A stretch of 64,000 bases of DNA from Fallopia convolvulus (GCA_964016875.1 OZ024722.1:16002576-16066575), one strand, 5' to 3'; numbered from the stretch's first letter, positions 46,873-60,320 are shown. Numbers and translations: made by a program. Notes: generated by a model not told the origin, from the sequence alone.

Positions 46873-49800
46873 ATGGAGGCAGTAATGTCACTTCGAACAA
46901 TTCCGCCATCTAGGGTTTCATTGCAATCCAGTTCTTGCTTCAACCTCAGGCCCCAATTTCCAGTCAGGCAATCAGTTCATTTCTTTTCCATGGATTCTCA
47001 CAGACTCAACGCTCCATTTGTCGGATGCATTCGAGCTCAGGAGGTCTTTATACTTCAATTCTCTCTCTGTATTCTCTTTAATTTACGATTCTATTATTGA
47101 GGTTGATCAGTTTTAGGCTTCAGAAAAGTTGTACTGTGGATGCTGATAGCTATTTGCTGTTTTCTGAGGTTTTTGCCTGTGTATGGACTTGATCTTTGTT
47201 GAATTTGATTATAATTGTTTGATTTCTCTTATGTGGCTGAATTGAATTGAATTGAATTGTTTTGAGTTAAATCTAGCTATAAGTAATTGAGCTGGACTTG
47301 GAAATAGGATTTTAGTATTGACCTGGATTACTCTAGGAGTGGCCTATAGCCATAGGATTAATTATAGGAAGACACTTTGTAAATAAGGCATGTTCAAATA
47401 CCTTAATGCATTACTGTAACTGCATTGGAAGTTCTTACATTCTGTCATTTTTCTTATAAATTTCATTCTTGTAATTTATCAAAGTTGGTTTATGTTCCAT
47501 CATTTGAGTTTTTGAAGAAGTTCTTCTACTTTCATGGAAGGATTCCATAAACTCACATGTTAAGCTTGATAGACACTTGTTTTCTGAATGCACTTTTCAA
47601 ATCTGGGACCTTTCCTCTGACATGGATTATCTCTTGAATTTTGTAGTCAGACTCCAAGGACTCATCAAATGTTGTTTCGCCCGTTAGTGACGCTGAAGGG
47701 AGTGCTGTGAAAAGTAAAGACTGGGAAGTAGGAATGCTACAAGATGAAATAGCTTCTAACCAAGGCATAAGAATTAGAAGAAGACCAACAACAGGTCCTC
47801 CATTGCATTATGTGGGTCCCTTTGAATTTCGGATAAAAAGCGAAGGCAACACTCCTCGTAATATACTAGAGGAGATAATATGGAACAAGGACACAGAAGT
47901 AGCGCAGGTGTTATATTTATGACCTTTGTTTATAAAGTAATTATTCATTCATTCTGTTTGTTTGTCTTATTTTCCCTCATATTTGATTGTTTTTTTGTTA
48001 GATGAAAGAGAGAAGACCTCTTGTTGCTTTAAAGAAAGCTCTAGATAATGCTTCTCCTCCTAGAGACTTCATTGGAGCCTTGAGGGCATCATATGAGCGG
48101 ACAGGGTTGCCTGGTTTAATTGCAGAAGTGAAAAAAGCTTCTCCAAGTCGAGGGATTCTGAGAGAGGACTTCGATCCTGTATGTTTGTCTATCTCCATTT
48201 TATTTTTCCTTACTTTACTCTTGGAGTTATCATTGCATGGTGTTACTGTGCTTGTTTAATGCTTTCAGAAGAGTGGCCTTGGCATTCGTAGTTTGGCATC
48301 TCTTTTTTCAAAATAACAAACTAGTGTAATTTGAATTATGTAGGTTTGTAAACCTATTGATTAAGATATTAGTAGTGTGGGAATTGATACCAAAACAACA
48401 TATGAAAAAAGGTTCATCTGAAAGATCAATTGTTTTTTTAACTTTGTGGAAGACTCTACCTTGATAGGTTGAGATAGCTAGAGCTTATGAGAAAGGAGGA
48501 GCTGCGTGCCTCAGTGTTTTGACTGATCAAAAGTATTTTAAGGTGAATTTCTAGTTTTATTTGCTGATCTCTTTTGCTCTGCTTTTTCATTACTTTGCCA
48601 TGACATCCTGATTTTCTTTATGAAGGGGAGTTTTGAGAATCTTGAGCTAATTCGGAATGCTGGTGTAAAGGTATGAATTTTTTCGCGAAATTTTTTTAGT
48701 CTACGAGTTTTGAACTTTTATGAGAAGCTTAAGTATATTTTTTTTGCAGTGTCCGTTATTATGCAAAGAATTTATCATAGATGCTTGGCAAATCTACTGC
48801 GCTCGTAGTAAAGGTGCAGATGCAGTTCTACTACTTGCTAGTGTTTTGCCTGATTTGGATATCAGATACATGAGCAAGATCTGCAAGTTATTGGGGATGA
48901 CTGCATTGGTGGAGGTTTGTCTAAAACACCCTCTCTTTGCTTTCCCTTTTATATGAGAATTTTCTAGTTTTAATGTGACAGTCGTATAATGCATGTATCA
49001 TGTATCTAATTTGGGGATTTTAGATTTGGTAAATTTACTTCTAGTTATCATGGATTAGGAAGGCATTTTCTAGTTATTTTTAGCTAAGAAAGGTAGTGGA
49101 CAAAAATTCATAAACATGGCGGACAGTTCATCTTAATTTGGTTACAAACCATATAGAGGGTATCATGCATAGTTGACCATCAAAAAGAAGAGGTCATCTT
49201 TTATTGTAGGAAGCTACCATATAGATATATAAGGTGTATGATTGTGTTTGATTAGCTGATATAACTAGAGAGATATTTACTTATTAATTGGAGAAATTGC
49301 TATTGTTTTTTTCTAATTTTCTTTTGCCCCCTTTTCCTGCTTTTTAAGGTGCATGATGAGAGGGAGATGGATCGTGTGCTTGGAATAGAAGGGATTGAGC
49401 TAATTGGGATCAACAATCGTGATCTTGGTGAGGATCTTCTTGATTCATTTTCACTTGTTATGGTGTTTTGACAATAAAATGTTTGCAGTTTAATAATGAG
49501 CACTCTGATTATTTACATCATTGTTCAGAGACATTTAATGTTGATATTAGCAACACAAGGAAACTTCTTGACGAAAGACGACTGCAAATTATCTCTGAGA
49601 AGAACATAATTGTGAGTATTTTAGCTATGTCTCGCCAAATATCCCTTGGCCTACAATTTCGGTGCTTGAGGGGATTGTTTATAAATGGTGCTTATCATCA
49701 ACTTTCAATCTTTGTGTGCTAATGCTTTTAAATCGTAAGGTGGTTGGGGAGTCGGGAATGTTCACACCTGCAGATATTGCTTATGTTCAAGATGCTGGTG

Positions 49801-50341
49801 TCAAAGCAGTGAGTTCTACCATCCTAATGCTTTCTTAACAATTTGTTGTTCAATTTCTGTTTGAATGCATTTATGCTTTTCTGTTTGTCGTAATAAACAT
49901 CCCTTGAGTCATGCAAAAACATTATAAATTGAATGTTTTTTTTTGTTTATCGGTCTTTCTAACCTTTGCTTTAAGGACACAACTTAAGATTGATTATTTT
50001 AGAAACTAAAAACCTAAAAAGGAAATATATAAACCCTGGAAAATAATTTAAATAACCCTAAATAGGTACATTCTAAACAAAATATATCAACTTCAAGATT
50101 CTTAACCTATGCCTAGAAATATCACCAATTAAATGTTTGACTTTCCATGTTCATATAATGTATAATCATGTTTTATTTGTCTGGATGTTAGCAAGTGTAT
50201 TATTAGCATTTTTCCAATCAACCATGTTTGTTAAAAAATCGTTTAAATTTGCTACAGGTTTTGGTAGGGGAATCGCTTGTGAAGCAGAGTGATCCAGGCA
50301 AGGGAATTGCCTCTCTCTTTGGTAAAGATATCTCTATATAA
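46873..50341 (+). CDS. IGPS: Indole-3-glycerol-phosphate synthase, plastid form
   Basis: Converts CdRP to indole-3-glycerol phosphate in tryptophan synthesis, at the branch to indolic compounds. Ten exons: 46873-47043, 47647-47907, 48002-48178, 48468-48542, 48626-48670, 48750-48914, 49349-49427, 49529-49611, 49740-49808, 50258-50341; total 1209 bp, 402 aa, the usual plant length. An in-frame ATG lies 14 codons upstream (46831); 46873 was preferred because it begins a compact transit-peptide-like N-terminus. TIM-barrel signatures are IAEVKKASPSRG with the catalytic Lys, SVLTDQKYFKGSFENL, LLCKEFIIDAWQI, GITALVE-type strand (GMTALVEVHDEREMDRVL), IGINNRDLETF and VVGESGMFTPADI, then LVGESLVKQSDPGKG. 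All introns are GT-AG and phases fit. No defect is seen. Confidence 0.96.
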
Positions 50342-50864
50342 GACACTTGCTATAATGAATTTGTTTTGAGCCTCCCATTTGAGTGGTGTACACGTTATAT
50401 TTAGGGAGCCAAAAGTAAATGTAAATTGGTCTACAGGCCATCTTCTTCTCAAGGCTATGTTGTAACTTTCATTTGGAAAGGCATGACAATAAATCAACAA
50501 TACTTTGGTTAACAAATAGAAAAAAGAAGAAAGAGGCTAATAGTAATTTTAAGCTGGTTTTTTCAGTCTCTTATGAGTTATGAGTATGACCTGCCTATCA
50601 GATTTTTCGTTGTGTGGCTTACTTCGATTAAGTTACAAATCCATAGCTTTTTTTTTTTAAGTAGTGCAAATTCACTTGTACGATATATTACTATGACTAG
50701 CATTTGAATAAATTAGACATGTTTGTGTCTACGTGATAGACGAACACACTTTGCTTTCCAAAGCACAAACATGTAATGTAACTACTACTATCTCAACATT
50801 TGTCACGGTTTGTTTGTCTTGGCACATCTTTATTATTAGTTATAATTTTCTTGTGATGACATTA
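50342..50864. other. IGPS 3' flank
   Basis: AT-rich. It should include the IGPS 3' UTR. No other gene or repeat recognised. Confidence 0.4.
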
Positions 50865-51683
50865 TGTTGGATTCGACGTGTATTAGAATACATACATTAG
50901 TCTGGAGTGAATTGGGAAGTCGAATAAACAACCAAGTAAACTAAGAACAATTGTTTTTCAAATCAAAGTTACTATCTTTATTAATTGAAACGAACTTATA
51001 AGCGCAAACCTTAGTTTCTAAGTGTACAGAATTCATAGAGACGAACCTAATGTTCCAAGGTGTCAGACATCTTCAATTAACTCGAACTGGCTTCTTCAAC
51101 CCATGAACCTAACTTTGTATTTAACTCCATCAAGCTATCCTCGTGTCTCTATCTTCTCCTAGCTTCGATTGTACATAACTCACAAAAACTCTCTATTACC
51201 AACTTGTAAAAACCTTAGTTTAAAATCTAGGCATACCCTCCTTTTATACATATGGAATAGAGCTTTTAATCTATACATAAATATAAGATAAGATATATCT
51301 TTACATAGATATTATTCTATCTAGACAAAGTTCCCTAAATAAAATCTATCTAAAATACTTTTATATATTTGTTCCTTGCGTAACTAATATATCTTTAATC
51401 TCAACCACTTAGCGGAACTCGAAGTTCACACGCGCTCTTGTTACCGCCTTCCTAAAATAGCTGTCTATACCTTTGCATTATTCCACTTGGACCAATAAAC
51501 ATATACTTGTTTTCTCTAAATTCCTTTGTTCCTTTGAGACATATCGATTGATCCTGCCATCCTTTTATTTATTCTTTCATACTTGAAAACTCATCAAGTA
51601 CAAAGCATAAAATCCACAAGGTTTTTCATCATCAAAAATCCAAGGGATCAGAGATTAGTTAAAGCCTTAACGTCATCCCAATA
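50865..51683 (-). repeat. LTR of a second Sirevirus-like copia element
   Basis: Starts TGTTGGATTCGACGTG and ends near CCCAATA at 51683, with degenerate CA. The following sequence ATTTTCCTCTTTTTGATGAT matches the polypurine region beside the 447-1348 LTR. About 819 bp. The two LTR sequences are otherwise different, so this is a related family, not the same one. Confidence 0.72.
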
Positions 51684-51900
51684 ATTTTCCTCTTTTTGAT
51701 GATGACAAACCCTTTACAAAAATTAAGAGAATGCTAATACAAAGTTTAGAAATATTAATTCTCCTTGAGTAGGATAATGCAATCTTTACTCATCATCATG
51801 AGCAAAATTTCTCTTCCTTTTGTACTAAGAACATAAACCGCATCTCTACATTTTTTCAAACTCCCCCCTTTTGGCATCATCGAAAACTACTAATAATTAA
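51684..51900 (-). mobile_element. Internal 3' remnant of the second Sirevirus element
   Basis: Contains polypurine tracts (on the minus strand) at 51684-51696 and about 51862-51876, the latter with GGCATCATCG-type context like the repeated tracts at 1553-1572. This keeps the Sirevirus multi-PPT layout. No coding part follows, so the rest has been lost. Confidence 0.65.
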
Positions 51901-53390
51901 GTAATAAGCACACAAGCAATTCAATCAAGCACAATAGTCCATTCATTGCATTATATGAAAAAAATTAAACTAATATCGTAGATTCAAGTATCGATAGAAA
52001 CAAATATTTAGAACAACTAGACATCTAAGTAACTTGTGATTTTATTCCCTTCTACAATTGAATAGCCCAATCGGGTTTAAATAATTATAGATCCTACTTT
52101 ATCTAATTAACTCTAACTGGTAATTAATTAGATTTGTTGTAAATTAATCTAGCAATCTCATTAGGTGGCCAAACCAACAAAATCCTGGAATGTGTTCCAG
52201 TGGAGTTGAGAAAAAACTTCATGGATAGAGTTGAGAAGATCCTGATCGTTAAATAAAAAATCAACGTCTAAGATTGGATTCTTCTCTCTCCATATCAACT
52301 TATATTTTTTTTTCTTTTTCATTTTTTCCCGACGGGTTCATTAATTTTCTATAGGGTTTTAGTAACTTCACCCATAGAGTTTTTAACAAACTCCATGAGA
52401 ACAAGCAATTATGATTTAATTAAGCAAGAGAATAAAAACTACTCAAGTTTGTTGAGAATCAATCAAACCTCACAATAATATGCAATCTACAATTTCAATC
52501 AACTAGTTAAACACAAAAGAAATTAGCAATACATAATTAGAATTGAAAACTCACAATAAGATTCCAAAAGTCTTCATTGGGAAAAAGCTCTCTAGAATAA
52601 ACCCTAATTCTCCAAATTGTAATTGTGATGATTCAAAGAAAGCTAGAAATTCGAAGAAAAATATCCCAAACTAATCTTGAAAGATATAATCCTAAACATC
52701 AAAAAATACAATAAAACTATCCAAAGATAACAAACTTTAAGTCGTCAACAACTTCCTACGACATGGAGAATTGCGCTGGCTGGGCCTTGAAAAGCGCGGT
52801 CACGTTTTTCTTGCCCAACCTGCACTTTATGTCTCTGTTGGACGCACAATTATCTACCCAGTTCGCACAATTTCCTCGGTTCATGATTCAGGTGACACTT
52901 CAGAGGCTGTTTTGACCCTCTTCGAGTTGGAATTTGGACTTGGAGTAAAAATATGAATTGTAGCTCTTTGAATTAGCTTTACAATGATACCAAAATAAGC
53001 TTCATCAGACCACTATATCTCCCAAAGAAAGCATTGCAAGATAGAGACATTGAAACAACAACTCCAATGCATCGCCCGAATTTAAGCGTTTTTTTTTTCC
53101 ACAACCTCTTGGGCCTTAATGATCATCAAAAGTGACTTGCACATCCTTGTAAAATACACTTGAACATCTCTAAACTTGAATCCTCCAACTGAAGATGGCT
53201 CAAAACTCTATGTAACTGATCTTTGCTCCTCATGAAGACCTAAAAACACGCAAGCACAAGAGTAGACAACAAAATGCAAAAACTACAAAAATCACACAAA
53301 ATGCAAGCAACTACCTAATATTCCCTAAAACTAAAACCTAAATGCATGCTGTCAGCCGTGTATATTGGAAAGTCTCTTTACACCATTGTG
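51901..53390. other. Probable decayed retroelement DNA, not classified
   Basis: No reliable ORF. A slightly GC-richer stretch at 52740-52960 has a 61-codon ORF without family resemblance. The tail (53200-53330) with many AAAC/ACAAAA motifs looks like LTR-retrotransposon non-coding sequence. Confidence 0.35.
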
Positions 53391-53391
53391 C

Positions 53392-53520
53392 CTCTCATTA
53401 GCAAATGGCCGACTTTCTTACAAAAGCTTTACTAGGAGTGCAATTGCAATCTACTTTGCCCATGATGGACTCTTAGATTCGCCCTCATCTTGAGGGGGTA
53501 TTGGAAATAGATATCATTCT
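53392..53520 (+). pseudogene. 3' end of a copia pol and start of its LTR
   Basis: The frame at 53404 reads QMADFLTKALLGVQ, the typical tail of copia RNase H, preceded by a stop. A purine tract CTTGAGGGGG lies at 53488-53497, followed by TATTGGAAATAG, a degenerate TGTTGG LTR start. The rest of the element was not found upstream. Confidence 0.6.
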
Positions 53521-54260
53521 CTTATAGTCCATTTGAAATGCTCTGCCTCAAAGAACTCTTGAGACTGGTAAGCTAGAATAAGGGGACCGCCTTTAAGGAG
53601 TCAGATAAAGCAACGAACTCTCTCGGACACTTAGCAAAATTGTCCCAGGCATTTGAGATACAATTTGAAGAGTACCAACCCCACAAGGCATTTGAAACAC
53701 TTATCCATGACTGCGAAAATTCTCTCTTATAAGACATTTGTGAACTCCTTTTACAATTTACAACCTCTTACTAATTTAGCTTTTATTACAGTTCAAAACA
53801 CTGAAAAAATGCAACAAATACATGAATTATAATTTTGAAGATAACACACTTGTTTCATAACTAAAACGACGCACGCATGTACATTCCCAAGTACGCTATC
53901 TAGCAACGAATTTGGCACCATTTAAATTGATATTGGAAGCGAGTTCGATCTCCCAAGTATTTTAGGGATTAAATTTTACGTATGTTCCTTTTTGTAGATG
54001 TGGTTGGGCACTTCTGCCAATCATCGTCATCTCTTTCTTTGATGTTGTTTCTCTTGGTATAGTTGTGGTCGATCTGTGGATTGTGTTATTCAGCCATAAT
54101 GACCATTATGTTATACACTCGAAATGACGAAGAACATACACTTGCGCCGCTCTCCTGACCATTTTTATGCATCAAATCTAGCACTGTACATCTCCTAACT
54201 CTCGCGATAAATAATACATGCCTTCCAATCCACAAAAATATAGGCAAATCATGTGACAGA
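53521..54260. other. Intergenic, possible LTR remainder
   Basis: The left part may be the LTR following the copia tail. No gene recognised. Confidence 0.35.
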
Positions 54261-54376
54261 CAGTGTTCTAAAAGACGGGCTAGGCGGTACTACCCTCCTG
54301 TCTTGTCTAGACCCTACCTAGGAGCTTAGGTGGTCCCTCACCGCCCAGGGTTTGCCCAGCGTCATTTAGAACACTA
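54261..54376. mobile_element. Very short hAT-like MITE
   Basis: About 116 bp with inverted ends CAGTGTTCTAAA...TTTAGAACACTA and a GC-rich interior with GGCTAGGCGG. Flanks GTGACAGA and ATGACAGG share TGACAG, consistent with a decayed 8-bp duplication. Confidence 0.6.
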
Positions 54377-54747
54377 ATGACAGGTGAACATGTAAAACTT
54401 ATTAACAAATAACGGTTTTGGACTTATGGAAAAGGCAAAACAAAGCTTCTTCTTCCAGAAATGATTCCCTTCAACAAGGGAATCAAAAAAAAGTGAAGCA
54501 AAAACAGCCTCTGTTTTATACTTTCTTGGTCATTGATGCTAGAAGCCATTGATTTTTTAAGTCTTCAGTTCGAACAGACCAACATCTTTCTTCTCATTCA
54601 GTTCTGAACCTGCAAAAAACGTGCACAATCGTTCAAACAATGAAAAAAAAAATTTATATGTTGTTTTAGTTTTCAGTGCAGATTTTATGGTTGTAAGTCC
54701 AACCTGAAATCTGCATTCTTTGAAGAATGTTGACATTATAGTACTCT
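54377..54747 (-). other. Probable 3' UTR of the CONSTANS-like gene
   Basis: No independent gene. It directly follows the stop of the minus-strand COL gene. Confidence 0.4.
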
Positions 54748-57700
54748 TCAGAAGCTCCTGGTTTGGCTCAGTGGATCGTAATCATAAGCGTCTCCTGCTC
54801 GAACAAATCGGCCCTTGACACGCTTCCTCACGTCAGCCCTTTCCTTGCGTGATGCGTACCTCACCCTCTTCTCGAATCTATCATAGGCAGCCATCATAAT
54901 AGAAGCAAAGTCAAGAGGATGAATATATAGCCCCCGAAAAACCCAATACAGAAAAATTCTCTCTTTCCTAATACAAGTAGCCCCTGCTCGCTCAACAAGG
55001 GCCCACTTGCAGTACATTCTGATTAAAAGTCATGTAGAACACAAACTTAATGCAACTACTTAACCATCATTACACAAAGCCATCAACAAAAGATATACGA
55101 GACGAAGTCATCACTAGTCAAAAGTTGTTAACAAAATTTGTTTGGCGCAAAGGTGTTATACCTTACAAATACTTTTCATCCCAAATACTTAATTCTCCTG
55201 AAAAAGTACTTGTAAGTTATAACTTTAAGACAATTATATTGGATAAGGAGTTTGCACCAAATGAAGTAAAAAATTACAAGGACATCTATTTGCATGAACT
55301 AATACAGTAATACTTACTATGTGTTATGAATTACTCAACAAATGTTATCAAATTCTTATAATTTGTCTAGTTCTTTCTATGCTTCCTGATTTTATCAGTA
55401 TCATTTATGTAGTGGCATCAAGAATAAACTGGGCATTTAGTGAGCAAGGCATAGATTAGTGAGCCAGGCATAGAGATTCCCTTTGATGGGTGCAAAAAAT
55501 GAAACTTGAACATTACTTCATAGGTAAATTAGATATATATCACTTACTTGCGCATCTTCTTCTTTTCCCTGTATCTCATAACAGCATTAGTCCTAGTAGC
55601 TGATGAATGAGAATTCTCAGGAATTGACCAAGGGGGGTCACCACATAAAAGCATTGAAGAAGCATCACAATCTTGATAATCTCCTCCTCCACTCTCCACG
55701 GTGAGGCCCGAAAATGAGACACTGGAGTGAGTTTGTCTTGCCCCAATACCAATTGTTGGGTCGGTTCTGATGCTTATGATTGAATCAACAGATGCAGCAT
55801 TGCTGCATTCTGGTTGAATTGCCTTAAGCACTCCAACTGATGATCCCTGAATAAATACATGTTATAATATTTATGTTAGCCCACTAGAAATCAAAAGTGA
55901 ATTCAAATGTATCCAAAACAGCAGAAATAATGACTGGAAAAGGTTCCATCACACAGAGTTTGGCAAACACCCATCCTAGAACACATTTTGGATCTTTGAA
56001 TATGATTTCCTCATGATAAATTTTATGAGTTTTGAGTTGCTATTACAATTTATACACAAGTAAGATGTATTGTTGTACTATAAAATTGCAGATATGAAAC
56101 TATAATTTTACATATTTTTCTGCTAAATAGCTCAGATTCACACTCACAAATTTTATACTAAGGTTTCATACAGGAGTGCAAAATTTGCAAATGAAAGCAT
56201 TCAGAACTTTCACTTAAATTTCACACTGCTTGAACAACCCAAATACAGTATGTAATCTCATGGTTTCAAATCTATACACACCAAAAAAAAAAATCAGCTT
56301 ACATTGGAGTAAAAAAAATCCATTTTTTCCATTGGTCTCTTATTTTCATTTCCAAGTATCAGCAAACAGAATTTAGCATTTGCAACCTAAATAAGAGTCA
56401 ATGAGTACCATAAAACCTCTATATCAAATTCTATCCTGTCACGTATACAAAGGATTCCTAAGACTTGAGTTAAATGCAAATTTAGTGGCTAGTGGGAGAA
56501 CGTAGGAGAAGAGAGCAGGAAAATAGCATCTTAAAAAATAGGCTACCAAATCAGGAGCAGCATGCATTATTAATGCAACAGGCAAGACAACTTCTGTGAG
56601 CAGCATGCATTATTATCACAAATTGAAATAAATCAGAAATGAACCTCAACACCAGCTGCACCCTGACACCAAAAATCAGCATTAGATATGTCGTTCGACA
56701 TAAACAAGTTATCAGTTCCACCATTATCAAGAAGCTTCTCAGACGGACTGTGAGTTAACTCGAAGAGCTCTTCATAGTTTTCAAAATCTATATCAAATTC
56801 AGCCATGTTCAGCTCTGCAAAAAGCTCATCTTCATAATTCGCAATATCTTTAGTCCCGGGGTAGTATGTCTGCAATATACACCCAGAAGACACAGGTGAG
56901 GAGGGTAAGGATGCCAAGAAGACTAGAGAAGAAACTGAAAAATTATGATGCTAACAGAAAATAAATCATCGTAGCTCTTGCAATGTACTGAACAAACGAA
57001 CAACAGATATAAAATAAAACAATGGCTTGATAAAATGAGGATACAATCTTCCTCCTAAACAGTCTTACATTATGTCAGTTCCACTGAAATTATCTTAAAA
57101 GATTTACAGTGCAATTCAGTTTCCTTGCTATACAGGATCAACAGCCCATTATGTAGCAGACCATCATTAATTGTCTCAGAACTCTTAATGCTAAGTAAGG
57201 CTCACCCAAAAATGAAGAGGGGTAATATGATATATCTCCTTGATTTTTTTTTTAATGCTTAAACTACCATTTCTTCAAACTACCACAGCCTGTGCAAAAT
57301 CAAGGAAATCCAAATATCCCATGTTCAAAGATAACAATTTTTTTGTCAAATGTGTAGAGAATGCTAATCTCTTATTGCCAAAAGTACCTAAATGGGCACA
57401 GGTATGTACAGCTCATTTCAGGGTAACCATGAAATCGTTGTAAAGAATACAGTAGATCACATGAAAACACTCCTACTATATGTTCTTTTGCACAAACCCA
57501 CCCTTTATACAAATGTTGCATCTAATAATCAGTTAGCCACCCATTGTCATATTTGTTAACAATCAAGACCTATAACCTTTTTTTTTTTTATCATTAATAG
57601 AGAGTCAATAGATGCATGATACAGACTCCTTGCCCTTGTTGCATACTAAATACTCCATAAAATATGTATTGGTGTGAGACTAATAACAAAATATGGATAA

Positions 57701-58529
57701 AGGGTAGTTTACTAAATGTTTTTATGGAAATAGTGTGTAAAGTGAATTCTTCTAGGTGACCAACTGCTATTCAGATATATATACTGCATCACTCCATTAC
57801 CAATTTGTATTTTATTTTCAAATGGCATGGCTCTTCTACTCCATCACCTCCAGGAAATTTTATCTCAGCAGTTTTGCAGTCCAAAAGACGATATTTGAAA
57901 GGAAAAAAGATGAGTAAAATAATCATATAAGCATTTACCTTGGGGGAAGTTGAGTATCCAGATCCAGAAGGCTGATCCAAATTGTGTGGTGTAACAATTT
58001 CAGGTATGGATGAGCATTTCATCCAAAGACCTGGTTTATCTAAGCTCTGATTATCATCAGTTTCTCCAACTTGGGCAATTATCCCGCCACTTTCTGATGC
58101 AGGATCTAGATCATTTTTTGCACTATTTTCTGCAATGGACAGTAAACCCAATCCCTGCTCACAGGTCGAATCATCTGGCAGAGAGGCCGGACAATCCATG
58201 AGAAATGACCAGATGGTAGAAAGCTCCTCAGCTGATGGACAACCAGTGTAACAGTTTATCAGTTGCTTTTTATGTGATGAGGAGGAAGATGTAGAAGTAG
58301 TATGTTCCTTCCAATCACAATTCTTGCACAAAGATACCCCTTCTTCAACACATCTAACAGATGCAGGTTGAGAACTGCACCTCTCACATACAAGAGTCCT
58401 AGAGTGTCGCTTGGAGAGGGCGTTTGCAGAGTGAACATTTCGGTCACATGACAAACACAAATAGGCAGCATCAGACCGGCAATACACCATGGACCTTTGA
58501 GTCCCACAAAACTCACAGGTGTAACCCAT
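54748..58529 (-). CDS. CONSTANS-like protein, COL9/COL10 type
   Basis: Exons (minus strand): 58529-57939, 56869-56645, 55846-55548, 54877-54748; total 1245 bp, 414 aa, all GT-AG. The start at 58529 (MGYTCEFCG) was chosen because family members begin there; an in-frame ATG 23 codons upstream (58598) is less likely. Two B-boxes occupy residues about 4-45 (CEFCGTQRSMVYC...) and 46-85 (CERCSSQPASVRC...). The middle is acidic and Ser-rich, with a YEELFEL motif. The CCT domain (about 365-410) is split by the last intron: MRYREKKKMRK, then FEKRVRYASRKERADVRKR and KGRFVRAG. Such proteins are nuclear regulators of flowering and light responses and bind NF-Y or DNA through CCT. Closest in pattern to Arabidopsis COL9/COL10. 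Confidence 0.92.
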
Positions 58530-59190
58530 TTTGACTCTCAGATTTTGAGAGACAATTCCAATATTCTTCAAATATGAACAAGATTGCAGCTGCTCCAAGG
58601 AAAGATTGCTCTCAGAAAAAATTCATTCCGAACCTTCATACAAAAAAGACAGTATAAAGGATGACAGACAGCTGATCTGCAATCAGTTTCCACCGAAAAT
58701 CTCATAAGTCAAGGATATAGCATTAAAAGGAGACTACAGCTTGTATTAACAGAAGCAAAGTTAAACTTAGCCAAAATTAAAGAGTGTTATCCTGATAAAC
58801 TGAAGACACAATTTGCACTGATAACGTAGGAAAAGCTTCAAGAGACGTCCAAGATTAGCATCTAAGATACAAAATTTAACCTGAATAGCGTCATAATTTC
58901 CAAGTAAAATTACTAAATCGTAAATATGAAAGTTCCCATAAAAACAAAATTTTCCAATCATTAGCCATCTCAAATCCAGATCGATAAAATCTATTAGAAG
59001 AAAACACGAAATCTACTAATCAAACACCACTAAGATATTCTACGAAACAACACCGATTACACAGCAGTATGAACCAAATAATCTCTGAAAAGAATGATTC
59101 AAAAAACATAGAGGACAAATTACCAGCAAATTTGCGGCCGATTCAAAGACCTGACGGCCGATTCCAGAACCTCCTTTACCCCTCTTTGTC
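58530..59190 (-). other. Predicted 5' UTR and leader intron of the CONSTANS-like gene
   Basis: A donor-like TTTGCTG|GTAATTTG at about 59124 and an acceptor TTTGTATGAAG at about 58634 suggest one leader intron. The outer leader exon would run to about 59190. The inner UTR contains the alternative in-frame ATG at 58598. Confidence 0.5.
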
Positions 59191-59533
59191 TCTCGAAAAC
59201 TTAGCTTGAGAGTTGTCTACAAATGGGAATAAGGACGGGGAGAGAAAGAGAAGGATATTAATATAAACAAATAAAATAATAATAAAAAAATGGGTGGGGA
59301 AAAGATTTCTGTCAGAAAAGTGAAAAGTGCAAGAAAAGGGCGAGGAGGGTGGGCCCGCGTCCTTTCTGGAAAAATAGTAAAATATAAAGCATCTCGCTTG
59401 GCAACCATCTAGGCTGCCCACGTAAGTCCAAATTTATCCGATCTAACGGTCAATAATCACCCAAGTATAACCCAGAAAGCACTTGACTTCCGACGATGAA
59501 ACAATGAACAATTTTTTGGCTAGGGAGCGGTTC
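59191..59533. other. CONSTANS-like promoter region
   Basis: Moderately GC-rich flank upstream of the minus-strand COL leader. Pyrimidine/purine-rich stretches occur, but no specific site can be named with confidence. Confidence 0.4.
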
Positions 59534-59955
59534 TAGGGGGTGTACATCTCGGTTCCTTTTCGGTTCATTGTTTCACAATTTTGGTTAACAGAAAACGCCG
59601 AACCGTTTAATTAATATTTAAGAAAAATTTTCATTTTCATGAAATATATAATTCACGCACTAATAACAATCGAAGCTATTAATCGGTATTTAGCTACATA
59701 GACATGTAAAATTAGTTCGTATTGAAATGTTCTAACCGAGTTGGATAATATTTTTTTATTACAAAGTTGATAATTTTATTTGCCTTTTAAGTGTATTATT
59801 ATAATAAAAAAGTACACAAATGGTTATTAGTTAACCGAGAAAACCAAACCGAAAAATTGGTTAATCGAGTTCCGCTTAACCGCAATTCATGCTTAAGTTA
59901 CGGTTAGTGATTTTAACCAACCGACATCTTAGTTAACCGGATTTGGACACCTCTA
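59534..59955. mobile_element. hAT-like MITE or fragment
   Basis: Ends TAGGGGGTGTACATCTCGGTT and inverted TAGAGGTGTCCAAATCCGGTT match well; the interior is rich in AACCGA-type motifs. A clean target duplication is not visible (GGTTC on the left and GTTCTC on the right). Confidence 0.55.
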
Positions 59956-59962
59956 GTTCTCA

Positions 59963-60210
59963 TGTAATGGGTGGAGTGACTTAGTGGTAGGAGGCATGAA
60001 AGATGTTGAGAGATCATAGATTTGATTTTTGTCTCAAGTTTTTTACTTGGCTGAAAAATGAAGTCTCATAATTCTCCCTACATACCATTAGGTCGAACCG
60101 GTCGGTGCTAGCCGATTTAGTTGGTCCGTGTACTTTGCCGGCTAGTTCACGGACCTGGAGTTTACCACCAAAGGTGGGTTCCTCGTTACTTAAAAAAATA
60201 ATAAAAGAAT
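59963..60210 (+). mobile_element. Probable SINE
   Basis: A-box-like TTAGTGGTAGGAGG near 59980 and a B-box-like AGATTTGATTTTT near 60016, then a non-tRNA body and an A-rich tail (AAAAAAATAATAAAAGAATAA) at 60190-60212. This pattern fits a tRNA-derived plant SINE. Confidence 0.55.
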
Positions 60211-60225
60211 AAGGTCGTGATTGTG

Positions 60226-60320
60226 TCTTCGGACATCTAGTCAATCGGTTAAGCATCAAGAACAGTACCTAGATATCTTCAGTTCAACTCTCATGGACAG
60301 TGTCCTTCACACAAAAAAAA
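60226..60320 (+). mobile_element. Short tRNA-derived SINE with target duplication
   Basis: Head TCAATCGGTTAAGC (A-box-like) at about 60239 and CAGTTCAACTC (B-box-like) at about 60280, ending in an A-run at 60312-60321. Flanks GGTCGTGATTGTG (60213-60225) and GATCGTGATTTTG (60322-60334) match at 11 of 13 bases. Confidence 0.65.
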
